Shown here piece after piece: positions 16,531 through 23,521 of a stretch of 23,635 nucleotides of DNA. A program made the position numbers and the translations under genes. The notes beneath the pieces are model-generated. The model saw nothing but the letters and a program-made list of their open reading frames with translations, ran no database searches and was not told the DNA's origin. How positions within the stretch are numbered: position 1 is the stretch's first letter; each line of letters begins with the position of its first letter. The DNA is taken from NCBI GenBank assembly GCA_036270655.1, contig DATBCD010000105.1, forward strand, positions 1-23,635, read 5' to 3'. Source of the DNA: VBCK01 sp036270655. Lineage in GTDB: Bacteria > Pseudomonadota > Gammaproteobacteria > Burkholderiales > Burkholderiaceae_F.

Positions 16531-16713
16531 CGGCCAGCCGACTACCGCTATCGAGTTTCGTGTTTCTTGCGCATTGCTCATTCCTCGACTCAATCAGTCC
16601 AGAAATTCCCGGCGGAGCGTTGTCTGAATGTCGGCCCGATTTCCGTCTTAGTCTAAGGATCGCACGAAGACACACACAATTTCCGCCAACCTTTTCTCCT
16701 GAGGAAACACGAC
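16531..16713. other. Leader region before the heme-binding protein gene
   Basis: This stretch is richer in A/T than its surroundings and holds no gene. It contains an 11-bp palindrome CTTAGTCTAAG (16647-16657), about 57 bases before the next ATG, that could be an operator or part of a promoter. I cannot assign a sigma-70 pair with confidence. A GAGG lies at 16701-16704, ahead of the ATG at 16714. Confidence 0.35.
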
Positions 16714-17559
16714 ATGCTCAAGCAACCTGTGTTGGTCGCTTCCGTGCTCGCATCGCTCGGCATCTCTGTCCCAGCCATGGCCGATACCTGCTCCCAGCTC
16801 AGTGACGAAATCACCCACCAAAGCGGTAGCGGCGCGATCCTGCATGGTTACGCGGCCCTGAAGGCGACCCTGCACAGCGTCGTCCCTGGCCCGACCGAAT
16901 TGCCGGCCGGCTCTTTCCCGCTGGGGGCGGCCCTGCCGAACGGCGGCCTGGGCTTCCCGATGTGGCTGACCTTGGTGGATGGCAGCGGCAGGGTCTGCGC
17001 TATCACCAATTCGCTGGACGGTTCGCCACTCAACAGCGATGTCACGGCCGACATCTGGCTGGCCAGCCGGGTGATTTCCGCTCAGAAGGCCAACACGGCC
17101 AACTCGCTGAGCACCAGTGTCCTGTCGCTCGCGACCGCCAACCTCTATAGCGCCGTGCAACCCGGCGGCAGCCTGTTCGGTCTGCAGGAAAGCAACCCGG
17201 TCGATCCCACTGTGGCTTATGAAGGTGCCGTCGCCAATTTCGGCACGGCGGCCGACCCGCTCGTCGGTGAACGCGTGGGCGGCGTCAATGTCTTCGGCGG
17301 TGGTCTTGCCCTCTACTCCGCCGGCAAAAAGGTCGGCGCTATCGGTGTGTCGGGTGACACGTCGTGCACCGATCATGTGGTGGCCTGGAAAGTGCGAGCC
17401 CGCCTGAGCATGGCGTACGGCGGCTTCGGCAACTTCGACAAGTTGATCCAGGACCTGAAGCAACCCGCAGCAAGCCAGAGCGGCTTCGGGCACCCGGAGT
17501 GCCTGAACAACCCGACCACCAGCAACGACGGCGGTTCGATCGTCCACGGCAATCCCTGA
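16714..17559 (+). CDS. Exported GlcG/HbpS-type heme-binding protein
   Basis: The 281-residue protein has a clear signal peptide (MLKQPVLVASVLASLGISVP, cleavage after AMA). The GlcG/HbpS (DUF336) fold follows: PMWLTLVDGSGRVCAITNSL, then DIWLASRVISAQKANTANSL, LYSAVQPGGSLFGLQESNPV and the glycine-rich GGGLALYSAGKKVGAIGVSG DTSCTDH. Members bind heme or form octameric periplasmic or extracellular assemblies; HbpS of Streptomyces feeds a redox sensor kinase. Two cysteines, in GDTSCTDH and in GHPECLNN, may form a disulphide in the periplasm. The start ATG has GAGG nine bases upstream. It stands alone, convergent with the toxin-antitoxin operon. Confidence 0.88.
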   Translation: MLKQPVLVASVLASLGISVPAMADTCSQLSDEITHQSGSGAILHGYAALKATLHSVVPGPTELPAGSFPLGAALPNGGLGFPMWLTLVDGSGRVCAITNSLDGSPLNSDVTADIWLASRVISAQKANTANSLSTSVLSLATANLYSAVQPGGSLFGLQESNPVDPTVAYEGAVANFGTAADPLVGERVGGVNVFGGGLALYSAGKKVGAIGVSGDTSCTDHVVAWKVRARLSMAYGGFGNFDKLIQDLKQPAASQSGFGHPECLNNPTTSNDGGSIVHGNP

Positions 17560-17615
17560 GCCGGGCGCGGGGCCGGCAACGCGGTCCCGCGATCCCAGCG
17601 CGACACGGCTCAGGG
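17554..17615. terminator. Two-tier bidirectional hairpin spanning both stop codons
   Basis: CCCTGAGCCG (17554-17563) and CGGCTCAGGG (17606-17615) are perfect 10-bp arms, each containing the TGA stop of one of the two convergent genes. Inside lies a second 9-bp stem, CGCGGGGCC (17566-17574) / GGTCCCGCG (17583-17591), with one G-U pair and an 8-nt loop. There is no U-tract, but position and symmetry suggest a shared terminator or 3'-end protector. Confidence 0.6.
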
Positions 17616-17822
17616 CTGCTTGGTCATCTTGAACTGGACCGTTGTTTCGTGCGCCTTATCGTCGTCGACGACGGTCATTGTCGTGCCGTCAGCCGACACC
17701 CCGCTCCGGATGACGTCAGTCACCTTGCCGTTGCGCAGGTCGGTCTCCTCGATCGTGTCATTGGAAATACGTTTCAGTGAAACCCAGGTTTTGCCCGGGT
17801 CGTTCGCGATGAGGTAGGACAT
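17610..17822 (-). CDS. Small orphan ORF downstream of the RES toxin
   Basis: The ORF is 70 codons long with an ATG at 17822-17820. A strong GGAGGT ribosome binding site (17829-17834) overlaps the stop codon of the RES toxin gene. The product (MSYLIANDPGKTWVSLKRIS, then DTIEETDLRNGKVTDVIRSG and VSADGTTMTVVDDD) resembles only the C-terminal half of small exported proteins of about 150 residues that end in a VSADGKTMTV-type strand (recalled, not searched). There is no signal peptide. It could be a truncated remnant placed under the toxin's translation signals, or a functional third gene of the operon. It is real as an ORF; the function is unknown. Confidence 0.55.
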   Translation of the reverse strand: MSYLIANDPGKTWVSLKRISNDTIEETDLRNGKVTDVIRSGVSADGTTMTVVDDDKAHETTVQFKMTKQP

Positions 17823-17826
17823 TCGG

Positions 17827-18285
17827 CTACCTCCATATCCGCGGATCGAATACGAACGGCGCCGCCCGTCCCAACCTGATCCTGCGGAAGTCCGGGTGCC
17901 CGGGATTGAGCACGTAATTCTTTTCCAGGGGAACGATCGCGGAAGGCACCTCGAGCACCGCGGTGCGGCCAGCGCGCAGCCAGCTCGACCCGTACCGCAT
18001 GCTCTCGGATCCCGGTGGCTCGGCCCTCCAATTGCGCGGTGGCCGGCGACATCGTTCAATGGCGACGGAATCCGGAATCGCGATTCCGAAATGGACGAAT
18101 TTGATATGCAGACCCTCCTGGCCGAGGTGGATGAACGTCTCGATCACCACCAGGGCCAGGGAAGAGGATGCATAGACGGCCGCCTCGCCCGGCCGGTTCC
18201 ACCGCCCGCCCGCAAGGCGGGCGCCTTCGCCGCTGAGCGCGGCGCGCCCGTGCCGCGCCTTGACGATGCGGTAGACGGTCAGCAA
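17827..18285 (-). CDS. RES-domain toxin (type II toxin-antitoxin system)
   Basis: The 152-residue protein is a full-length RES domain. The family residues can be placed at R28 (GARLAGGRWNRPG), Y38 (AAVYASSS), E49 (LALVVIETFIHL) and S115 (VPSAIVPLEKNYVLNPGHPD). Characterised RES toxins such as MbcT and Res break down NAD+ and stop growth until neutralised by a Xre/MbcA-type antitoxin. That antitoxin is encoded directly upstream. The start appears to be a TTG at 18285, touching the antitoxin stop (TAG then TTG) with no gap. The C-terminus FVFDPRIWR is the usual family end. The toxin thus looks intact and translationally coupled, with a weak start codon. Confidence 0.93.
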   Translation of the reverse strand: MLTVYRIVKARHGRAALSGEGARLAGGRWNRPGEAAVYASSSLALVVIETFIHLGQEGLHIKFVHFGIAIPDSVAIERCRRPPRNWRAEPPGSESMRYGSSWLRAGRTAVLEVPSAIVPLEKNYVLNPGHPDFRRIRLGRAAPFVFDPRIWR

Positions 18286-18756
18286 CTACGCGTACACGCC
18301 GTGCTCGATTCGCAGCAGAAGCTTTTCGACTTGCTCGCAGCCGGCGTCGGTGGTCAGCAGGTCAAGCGGCACGCGCACCGCCAGGCCGAACTGTGCACGC
18401 TTCAGCCAGTGCAGAGCGGCTTGCTCCGTTTCCAGCACCCCGATGGCCAGGGCGACGATTCTTGCTACGCGGAACAAGCGGTCACTGACGACCGGATCGA
18501 GGCGCGCCTTGCCGGCGCGCGCGCGCGACAGCGTCTTTTCGCTGACCCCGAGCAGTTGCGCGAGCACAGGGTCCGAGGCGGCAATGCGCTCCTTCAGGGA
18601 TTCTGCCGACTTCACCGGAAAGCCTTCAAGGATCATTCTTTCCCAATGGGCCGCCGTCTTCGGATTCGCGCCCAAGGCCTTTGCGCCTCCGAGACAATCT
18701 GCGATCGCCGATTCTTTCGCCATCGCGTTCACCGAGTCCAGGACACTTGTCGCCAT
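18286..18756 (-). CDS. Xre/MbcA/ParS-type antitoxin of the RES toxin
   Basis: The 156-residue protein has an N-terminal Xre-like helix-turn-helix segment (ESLKERIAASDPVLAQLLGV, SEKTLSRARAGKARLDPVVS). A C-terminal MbcA/ParS/Xre toxin-binding domain (DUF2384-like) follows, with RVPLDLLTTDAGCEQVEKLL and the end RIEHGVYA. It neutralises the RES toxin and normally represses its own operon. The start is ambiguous. An ATG at 18756 has no Shine-Dalgarno and lies inside the best -10 hexamer of the promoter. A second in-frame ATG at 18723 has GGTGA five bases upstream and would give 145 residues. If the promoter is right, the shorter form is the one made. Confidence 0.9.
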   Translation of the reverse strand: MATSVLDSVNAMAKESAIADCLGGAKALGANPKTAAHWERMILEGFPVKSAESLKERIAASDPVLAQLLGVSEKTLSRARAGKARLDPVVSDRLFRVARIVALAIGVLETEQAALHWLKRAQFGLAVRVPLDLLTTDAGCEQVEKLLLRIEHGVYA

Positions 18757-18783
18757 ATTATTGGACAGTTGTCCCCTTGACAA
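18742..18783 (-). promoter_or_regulatory. Antitoxin-toxin promoter with paired operator sites
   Basis: On the minus strand TTGTCA (18783-18778) and TAATAT (18760-18755) form a -35/-10 pair with a 17-base spacer. Two near-identical elements of the form GACA-N2-TGTC lie at 18764-18773 (in the spacer) and 18742-18751 (just after the -10). Their spacing is exactly 22 bp, two helical turns. This layout fits repression by a dimeric or tetrameric antitoxin-toxin complex. The -10 overlaps the upstream ATG of the antitoxin. Confidence 0.65.
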
Positions 18784-18787
18784 TCGA

Positions 18788-19654
18788 TCAGGCCGGCGCC
18801 GCGCCTGCGCGCCAGCGCGGCGCAACGATTTGCCCCTTGCGCGCAGCAAGCACGAACAGGACGCTCGCAGCGATCAGGCACCAGCCGATCGCCACTGCCG
18901 AAGCCTCGGCACCGAACGCCCCGCCGGTCAGCCAGGTCGGGCCGGTGAGCACGCCCCGCAAAAGACCGCCACGACTCTGTGAACCGGACACCGCAAGCCC
19001 GAAGATCCCGCCCTCGGCGAAGTTCCAGGCCAAATGCAGTCCGATCGGCAGCCACAGTCGGCGAGTCAGCACGAACGCGCCCGCCAGCAGAATGCCGGCC
19101 TCGAACACGATCGCGACCAGGCCGAGCCAGGTCGGATTGGGGCTCAGGACGTGCAGCGCGCCGAACAGCAGCGCCGAGATGCCAACCGCACGCCAGGTGC
19201 CGAGCGACTGCTCGACGATGCGGAAAAGCACGCCCCGAAACAGGATCTCCTCCAGAACGGCCGCCATCAGCGCGCCCACAAGCGGCCTGGCGACCGAGGC
19301 CCAGCCGCCGTACGACTGAAGTTGGAACGCTCCGGCCAGGGCCAGTGACGAAACCGTCGCCACGAACAGAGCCAGGCCGAGCAAAACGCCGAGCGCCAGC
19401 TCGCGCAAAGCGCCTGCGCGGCCGAATTCCGTGAGCTCGCGCGCTTCGACCCCGCGCACGTAGGCCATGTAGCCGAGCGCACCGATCACCGTCGCGCCGA
19501 GCGTCGAGGCGTACGCCAGCACGGGCGCGGGCAGCGCAAGCAGGGACAGCACCGCGCGCAGCGCCACGGCCGGACCGACGACGCACGCCGTCGCGAGCAC
19601 GATCCTTACGATCGGGACGTGCCGGGCACGCCGCGCCCAATCGGAAAACGCCAA
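18788..19654 (-). CDS. CPBP-family intramembrane metalloprotease
   Basis: The 288-residue protein has about eight membrane helices and the CPBP (CAAX protease / bacteriocin-processing, Abi) motifs. EEILFR, an EExxxR motif, lies at residues 135-140 (MAAVLEEILFRGVLFRIVEQ). FGALHVLSPNPTWLG follows, then GLHLAWNFAEGG, with the conserved histidines. In bacteria, members include bacteriocin-immunity and protein-processing enzymes; the substrate here is unknown. The TTG start at 19654 is supported by GGGGGGAG six bases upstream. The gene ends 5 bases before the -35 of the antitoxin promoter and on the same strand, so read-through could add to antitoxin-toxin transcription. Confidence 0.88.
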   Translation of the reverse strand: MAFSDWARRARHVPIVRIVLATACVVGPAVALRAVLSLLALPAPVLAYASTLGATVIGALGYMAYVRGVEARELTEFGRAGALRELALGVLLGLALFVATVSSLALAGAFQLQSYGGWASVARPLVGALMAAVLEEILFRGVLFRIVEQSLGTWRAVGISALLFGALHVLSPNPTWLGLVAIVFEAGILLAGAFVLTRRLWLPIGLHLAWNFAEGGIFGLAVSGSQSRGGLLRGVLTGPTWLTGGAFGAEASAVAIGWCLIAASVLFVLAARKGQIVAPRWRAGAAPA

Positions 19655-19773
19655 AACGGACTCCCCCCGGTCGTTCCAGCACCCATCTTACGGCGCCGAC
19701 CAGAGGACAGCGGCATCATGGCGTCTATACTCGATGCGCCTGTCCCGCCGCTTTTCCAACCCAGAGGTCCCCG

Positions 19774-20274
19774 ATGCGCCAACTGATCGTTCTTCTTGCC
19801 GCGGCCGCTTTGTGCGCCGCGACCTATGCGGCGCCGCCGACCGAGGAGTCGATCAACGCGCTGCTGAGCGCAGCCAGGACCGAGAAGGTGGTCGACAGCG
19901 TCTACACGTACATGAGCCAGTCGATGCGCCATGGAATGAAAGCCGCCGTCAAAGGGAAAACCCTGTCGCAGGAACAGCAGCGCACCTTTGATGCGCTTCC
20001 CGCAAAGTTCGAGGCGGTGATGAAAGAAGAGCTGCGCTGGGACAAGCTCCGCCCGATGTACATACAGATCTACCAGGAGACATTCACCCAGGGCGAGATC
20101 GACGGCTTGACCGCGTTTTACAAGAGTCCGACCGGCACCGCCTTTGTCGACAAAATGCCGCTCGTGCTGCAGAAGACCGAGGCGCAGATGCAGGCGCGGT
20201 TCGCGCCGCTGGCCGACAAGATCAACGCCGCGATCGCCCAGGCGATCACCGAGCCGAAGGCCGCCGCAAAATAG
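19774..20274 (+). CDS. DUF2059 domain-containing exported protein
   Basis: The 166-residue protein has a signal peptide (MRQLIVLLAAAALCAATYAA, cleavage near residue 20). A DUF2059 domain follows: LRPMYIQIYQETFTQGEIDG, then LTAFYKSPTGTAFVDKMPLV, the conserved core of the family. DUF2059 proteins are small periplasmic helical proteins of unknown function. AGAGG upstream serves the ATG at 19774, and TATACT (19726-19731) could be the -10, with only a poor -35. The gene ends 7 bases before the stop of the convergent histidine kinase, so transcripts from both sides must overlap. The last residues are a Lys/Ala-rich tail. Confidence 0.9.
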   Translation: MRQLIVLLAAAALCAATYAAPPTEESINALLSAARTEKVVDSVYTYMSQSMRHGMKAAVKGKTLSQEQQRTFDALPAKFEAVMKEELRWDKLRPMYIQIYQETFTQGEIDGLTAFYKSPTGTAFVDKMPLVLQKTEAQMQARFAPLADKINAAIAQAITEPKAAAK

Positions 20275-20281
20275 CAGGCGA

Positions 20282-21883
20282 CTATGGAAGCCCGGCCTGC
20301 AGCGTGAAATAAAACGCAGCGCCCTCGCCGGGCTTCGCATCGGCCCACACACGGCCGCCATGGCGCTCGATGATCCGCTGCACGATGGCCAGGCCCACGC
20401 CCGTGCCCTCGAACTCGTCCTGGCGGTGCAGCCGTTCGAAGACCCCGAACAGCTTGTTCGCATGGCGCATGTCGAACCCGGCCCCGTTGTCTTTCACAAA
20501 ATAGACGCGGCCTTCGAATGCCGGATCGGACATCGATCCGAGCTCGATGTGGGGCGACTCGGTCTGTCCGGTGAACTTGATCGCGTTGCCGAGCAAATTC
20601 ACGAGCGCCTCCTTCAAGAGCGCCGGATCCGCTTCGGCCGTCCCGAGCTCGCCCACCTCGAAGTGGATGCTGCGCCCTTGATGGCCGGGGCGTAGCTCGA
20701 GCAGAATCTGAGCGACCAGCTCATTCAGCGGCACCGGCCGGGTACTGAGCGGCTGGCGCCCGAGGCGGGAAAAAGCCAGAAGATCGTCGATCAGTCGCCG
20801 CATCCTCTGACAATCGGTGCGGATCGCCTGGATCAAACGGCGCCCTTCGGCGCCCAGGCGCTCGCTGTGATCTTCCACCAGGATCGTCGCGCAGCCATCC
20901 ACGCCGCGCAGCGGAGCGCGCAGATCGTGCGAAACCGAATACGAAAAGGCGTCCAGTTCCTTGTTGGCGGCGTCCAGGTCCCGGTTGGCCGTCAACAGCT
21001 CGGTGCTTCGCTCGCGCTCGCGTTCGTGCGCCTTGACGAGGCGCGCGTACAGCATGCTGTTCTCGAGCAACAGCACGATCAGCACAAAGCTGGCGGCCAT
21101 GATTCCGAACAGCCGCCCGGCATAAAAGCCCAGGTCGAAGCGACCTGCATTCAAGCCTGCCGACAGGAGGATATCCAGCAGCCAGGCGCACAGCACGACG
21201 CCCAGCCACAGGTCCAGCGTGGAGCGGGAGCGTTGGCGCCAGACGACCGCGATTGCCACGACGTTCAACAGCACGACTGCTGCGACCAAAGGCCCCATCG
21301 CCGGGGCGTATTGATTCGCCCGCATGATCGGGGGGAGGAACTGCTGGCCGACCGTGGCGACCAGCGTAAGACCGCAGACCGAGGCCAGGACCGCAACGAC
21401 GCTGCCGCCGATCGCCGCCCGCATCGAGCGGGGCCGACGGTACCTGATCCCAAGCGTCGCATAACCGATCACGAAAAGCAGAAAGCCCGCGTGCCAGAAC
21501 ATGTACAGCCAGGCGGTCGTCTGAGGGCCTGCGCCGAGCAGTCCGGTCGGAGAGAAAAGACCCGGAAACGAGAGCGCATGCGGAACTGCCATCAGAGCGG
21601 CCAGCAGATACCCGCTCGCCAGCAAAAGCAACGCGGTCGATTTCAGGATCGCGGCCTGCCCGAACAACAGGACCGCCGTCATCAGATCGTTGACGGCCGA
21701 GGCCGCCTCGTAGGCCGGGATGAACGCCCAAATCGCCGGCAGAGAGATCTGCGCGAAAGGCGCAATAACGAGAAAAGCCAGAGCAGATGCCAGCAGGACG
21801 CCGCGCGCCAGCCGCTCGTGCCCGCGATTGGCGGGCAATGTGGAAATGAATACGAGGCTGTCTTGGACGCCTTCAGGCGCCAT
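20282..21883 (-). CDS. Membrane sensor histidine kinase with N-terminal MASE4 domain
   Basis: The 533-residue protein begins with about eight membrane helices (residues 25-275) of the MASE4 type: FIPAYEAASAVNDLMTAVLL, LLLASGYLLAALMAVPHALS and SPTGLLGAGPQTTAWLYMFW. A coiled segment (ERERERSTELLTANRDLDAA) leads to HisKA with the phospho-acceptor H319 (SYSVSHDLRAPLRGVDG). The HATPase then shows an N-box (EALVNLLGNAIKFT), G1 (VKDNGAGFDM), F-box (FGVFERLH) and G2 (GTGVGLAIVQRIIERHGGRV). All key catalytic motifs are present. The membrane domain's signal is unknown. The start is the ATG at 21883 with AGAGG six bases upstream. No response regulator is encoded nearby, so its partner lies elsewhere. 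Confidence 0.93.
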   Translation of the reverse strand: MAPEGVQDSLVFISTLPANRGHERLARGVLLASALAFLVIAPFAQISLPAIWAFIPAYEAASAVNDLMTAVLLFGQAAILKSTALLLLASGYLLAALMAVPHALSFPGLFSPTGLLGAGPQTTAWLYMFWHAGFLLFVIGYATLGIRYRRPRSMRAAIGGSVVAVLASVCGLTLVATVGQQFLPPIMRANQYAPAMGPLVAAVVLLNVVAIAVVWRQRSRSTLDLWLGVVLCAWLLDILLSAGLNAGRFDLGFYAGRLFGIMAASFVLIVLLLENSMLYARLVKAHERERERSTELLTANRDLDAANKELDAFSYSVSHDLRAPLRGVDGCATILVEDHSERLGAEGRRLIQAIRTDCQRMRRLIDDLLAFSRLGRQPLSTRPVPLNELVAQILLELRPGHQGRSIHFEVGELGTAEADPALLKEALVNLLGNAIKFTGQTESPHIELGSMSDPAFEGRVYFVKDNGAGFDMRHANKLFGVFERLHRQDEFEGTGVGLAIVQRIIERHGGRVWADAKPGEGAAFYFTLQAGLP

Positions 21884-22149
21884 TGAGCACCTCTGCCGCT
21901 TGGCAAAAGTGCGCAGTGTAGCTCTGGCGCAAGCGCGCGCTAAGGGGTGCGGCGCGCGATCGGGATAACCCGACTATCGACAACCAATGTCTGTAGCCCC
22001 CGACATTCGAAAGCGCCCCTCAGGCGCCAACGCTGCATGATCCGATTAGACTCTGTCCGTGCTTGTGGCGTCCGATCGCAGAGACGAGGATCTCGCGGCA
22101 CAACTCCAGTCTTGTCTGACCCCATCAGGCCGAATCTGGAGATCGAAAC
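21884..22149. promoter_or_regulatory. Divergent control region between two histidine kinase genes
   Basis: This 266-base gap has no convincing gene. It carries AATGTC (21986-21991) / GACATT (22002-22007), arms separated by 10 bases, and TCGGG-N4-CCCGA (21960-21973). Both are candidate operators. A poor -10 for the minus-strand kinase (TACACT, reverse of 21915-21920) is visible. No sigma-70 pair for the plus-strand kinase could be picked with confidence. Confidence 0.4.
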
Positions 22150-23442
22150 ATGTTGAAGTTCTTACTCGACGCGGCCAGGCGGCCCACGACCTTGGGCTAC
22201 ACGGTGGCTGTGTTGTCGATCATTGCCGCCGCAGTCAGCCTCTCGTTGATGCAGACTGGATGGCGGTCATCCGCTCCCGTAGCATTTTTTCTCATAGTCG
22301 TTGCATCTTATGTCGTGTGGATTACCGCCACGGAGAGGAGCGCGGCTGAACGTCTCCGGGAGACCGAACAGCTTCTGCGTCTGGTCCTTGCCACGCTGCC
22401 GGTGGGCGTGGTGGTGACCAATCGGGCGGGCGACATTTTTCTCGCCAACGCAGCGTCGAAACGCATTTGGGGCGACGACATGATGGTCTCCGGCCCTGAA
22501 CGATGGGCACAAAGCAAAGGCTTTTGGCATGACTCCAGAGAGCGGATCGCCCCGACAGACTGGGCCTCGGTGCGGGCGCTATCCGAGGGCAAGACAAGTT
22601 GGAACGAGTTGATCGACATTGAGACCTATGACGGCCAGTGGAAGACAATCCAGAACTCCGCGGCACCTGTCCGCACGGCGGAGGGGCTTATCGTAGGGTC
22701 CGTCATCGTTAACGAAGACGTTACCGAGCGGGTGCGCGCCGAAAACGCGCTTCGCGAATCGGCCGAGCGTTTGCAACATCTTTCCCGCCGCGTGCTGGCA
22801 GTCCAGGAGGAGGAGCGCCGCCACTTGTCTCGCGAATTGCACGACGAATTCGGTCAGCTGCTGGCCGCCATAGGAGTGCATTTGAACGTTGCCAAGGGCC
22901 TGGCTGGCGAGGCCGCTCGGTCGCACCTCGAAGAGTGCTCTGTCCTCCTGCAGCGTGCCGGTACGCAGGTGCGTACCCTGGCGCTCGAGCTTCGTCCGAC
23001 GATGCTGGAAACCGCCGGTTTGGATTCGACCTTGAGATGGCTTGCGGAAGAGTACCAGCAGCGCACCGGCATCACCACTGAGGTGCTGGGTCACCTGCTC
23101 GATGTACCCGGCGACCTGGCCATTGCCTGCTTTCGCGTGGCTCAGGAAGCACTAACCAACGTCCTGCGTCATGCAGGGGCGCAGCACGTCTGGATCGAGT
23201 TGAGTCAGAGTGACGGTATCCTGGAACTGGTGGTTCGCGATGATGGCGTGGGATTCGACGTAACAACAACTTGCGAGCGAGCTGCCAGTCACGGCCATCT
23301 CGGTTTGTTGGGGATGAAGGAGCGCGTGGAGATTCTCGGCGGCCACCTGGAGGTCGATTCGAAACCGGGACTTGGGACCCGTATCAGCATCTTCCTTCCC
23401 TCGGCCGAGGCTGTCCCAGAGGTGGCAGAGCGAATGCCATGA
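22150..23442 (+). CDS. NarL-type sensor histidine kinase (PAS, HisKA_3, HATPase)
   Basis: The 430-residue protein has two membrane helices (about 15-35 and 43-62). A PAS domain lies at about 75-195 (LVLATLPVGVVVTNRAGDIF through VGSVIVNEDVTERV). HisKA_3 follows with phospho-acceptor H231 (HLSRELHDEFGQLLAAIGVH), then an HATPase domain with AQEALTNVLRHAGAQHVWIE and VVRDDGVGFDV and the closing GHLGLLGMKERVEILGGHLE. This is the layout of two-component kinases that signal to LuxR/NarL-type regulators. No such regulator lies within the window. The start is the ATG at 22150. The gene's base composition is visibly less GC-rich (for example 22270-22330) than the core genes, hinting at a different origin. 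Confidence 0.93.
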   Translation: MLKFLLDAARRPTTLGYTVAVLSIIAAAVSLSLMQTGWRSSAPVAFFLIVVASYVVWITATERSAAERLRETEQLLRLVLATLPVGVVVTNRAGDIFLANAASKRIWGDDMMVSGPERWAQSKGFWHDSRERIAPTDWASVRALSEGKTSWNELIDIETYDGQWKTIQNSAAPVRTAEGLIVGSVIVNEDVTERVRAENALRESAERLQHLSRRVLAVQEEERRHLSRELHDEFGQLLAAIGVHLNVAKGLAGEAARSHLEECSVLLQRAGTQVRTLALELRPTMLETAGLDSTLRWLAEEYQQRTGITTEVLGHLLDVPGDLAIACFRVAQEALTNVLRHAGAQHVWIELSQSDGILELVVRDDGVGFDVTTTCERAASHGHLGLLGMKERVEILGGHLEVDSKPGLGTRISIFLPSAEAVPEVAERMP

Positions 23443-23521
23443 GTGCGAGCTGACGAAAATTTCCAGCGTGCCGCGGCCATCATGACTCTGATCCAATCGG
23501 CCAAGTTCCAGGAGTTGACAG

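Noticed and set aside
17896..18780. Plus-strand ORF of 294 codons across the toxin-antitoxin genes
   Set aside because: It is antisense to RES and Xre-type genes with clear family signatures and has no domain of its own.
21940..22125. Small minus-strand ORF in the divergent kinase region
   Set aside because: It has no ribosome binding site, no recognisable product and Arg-rich random composition.
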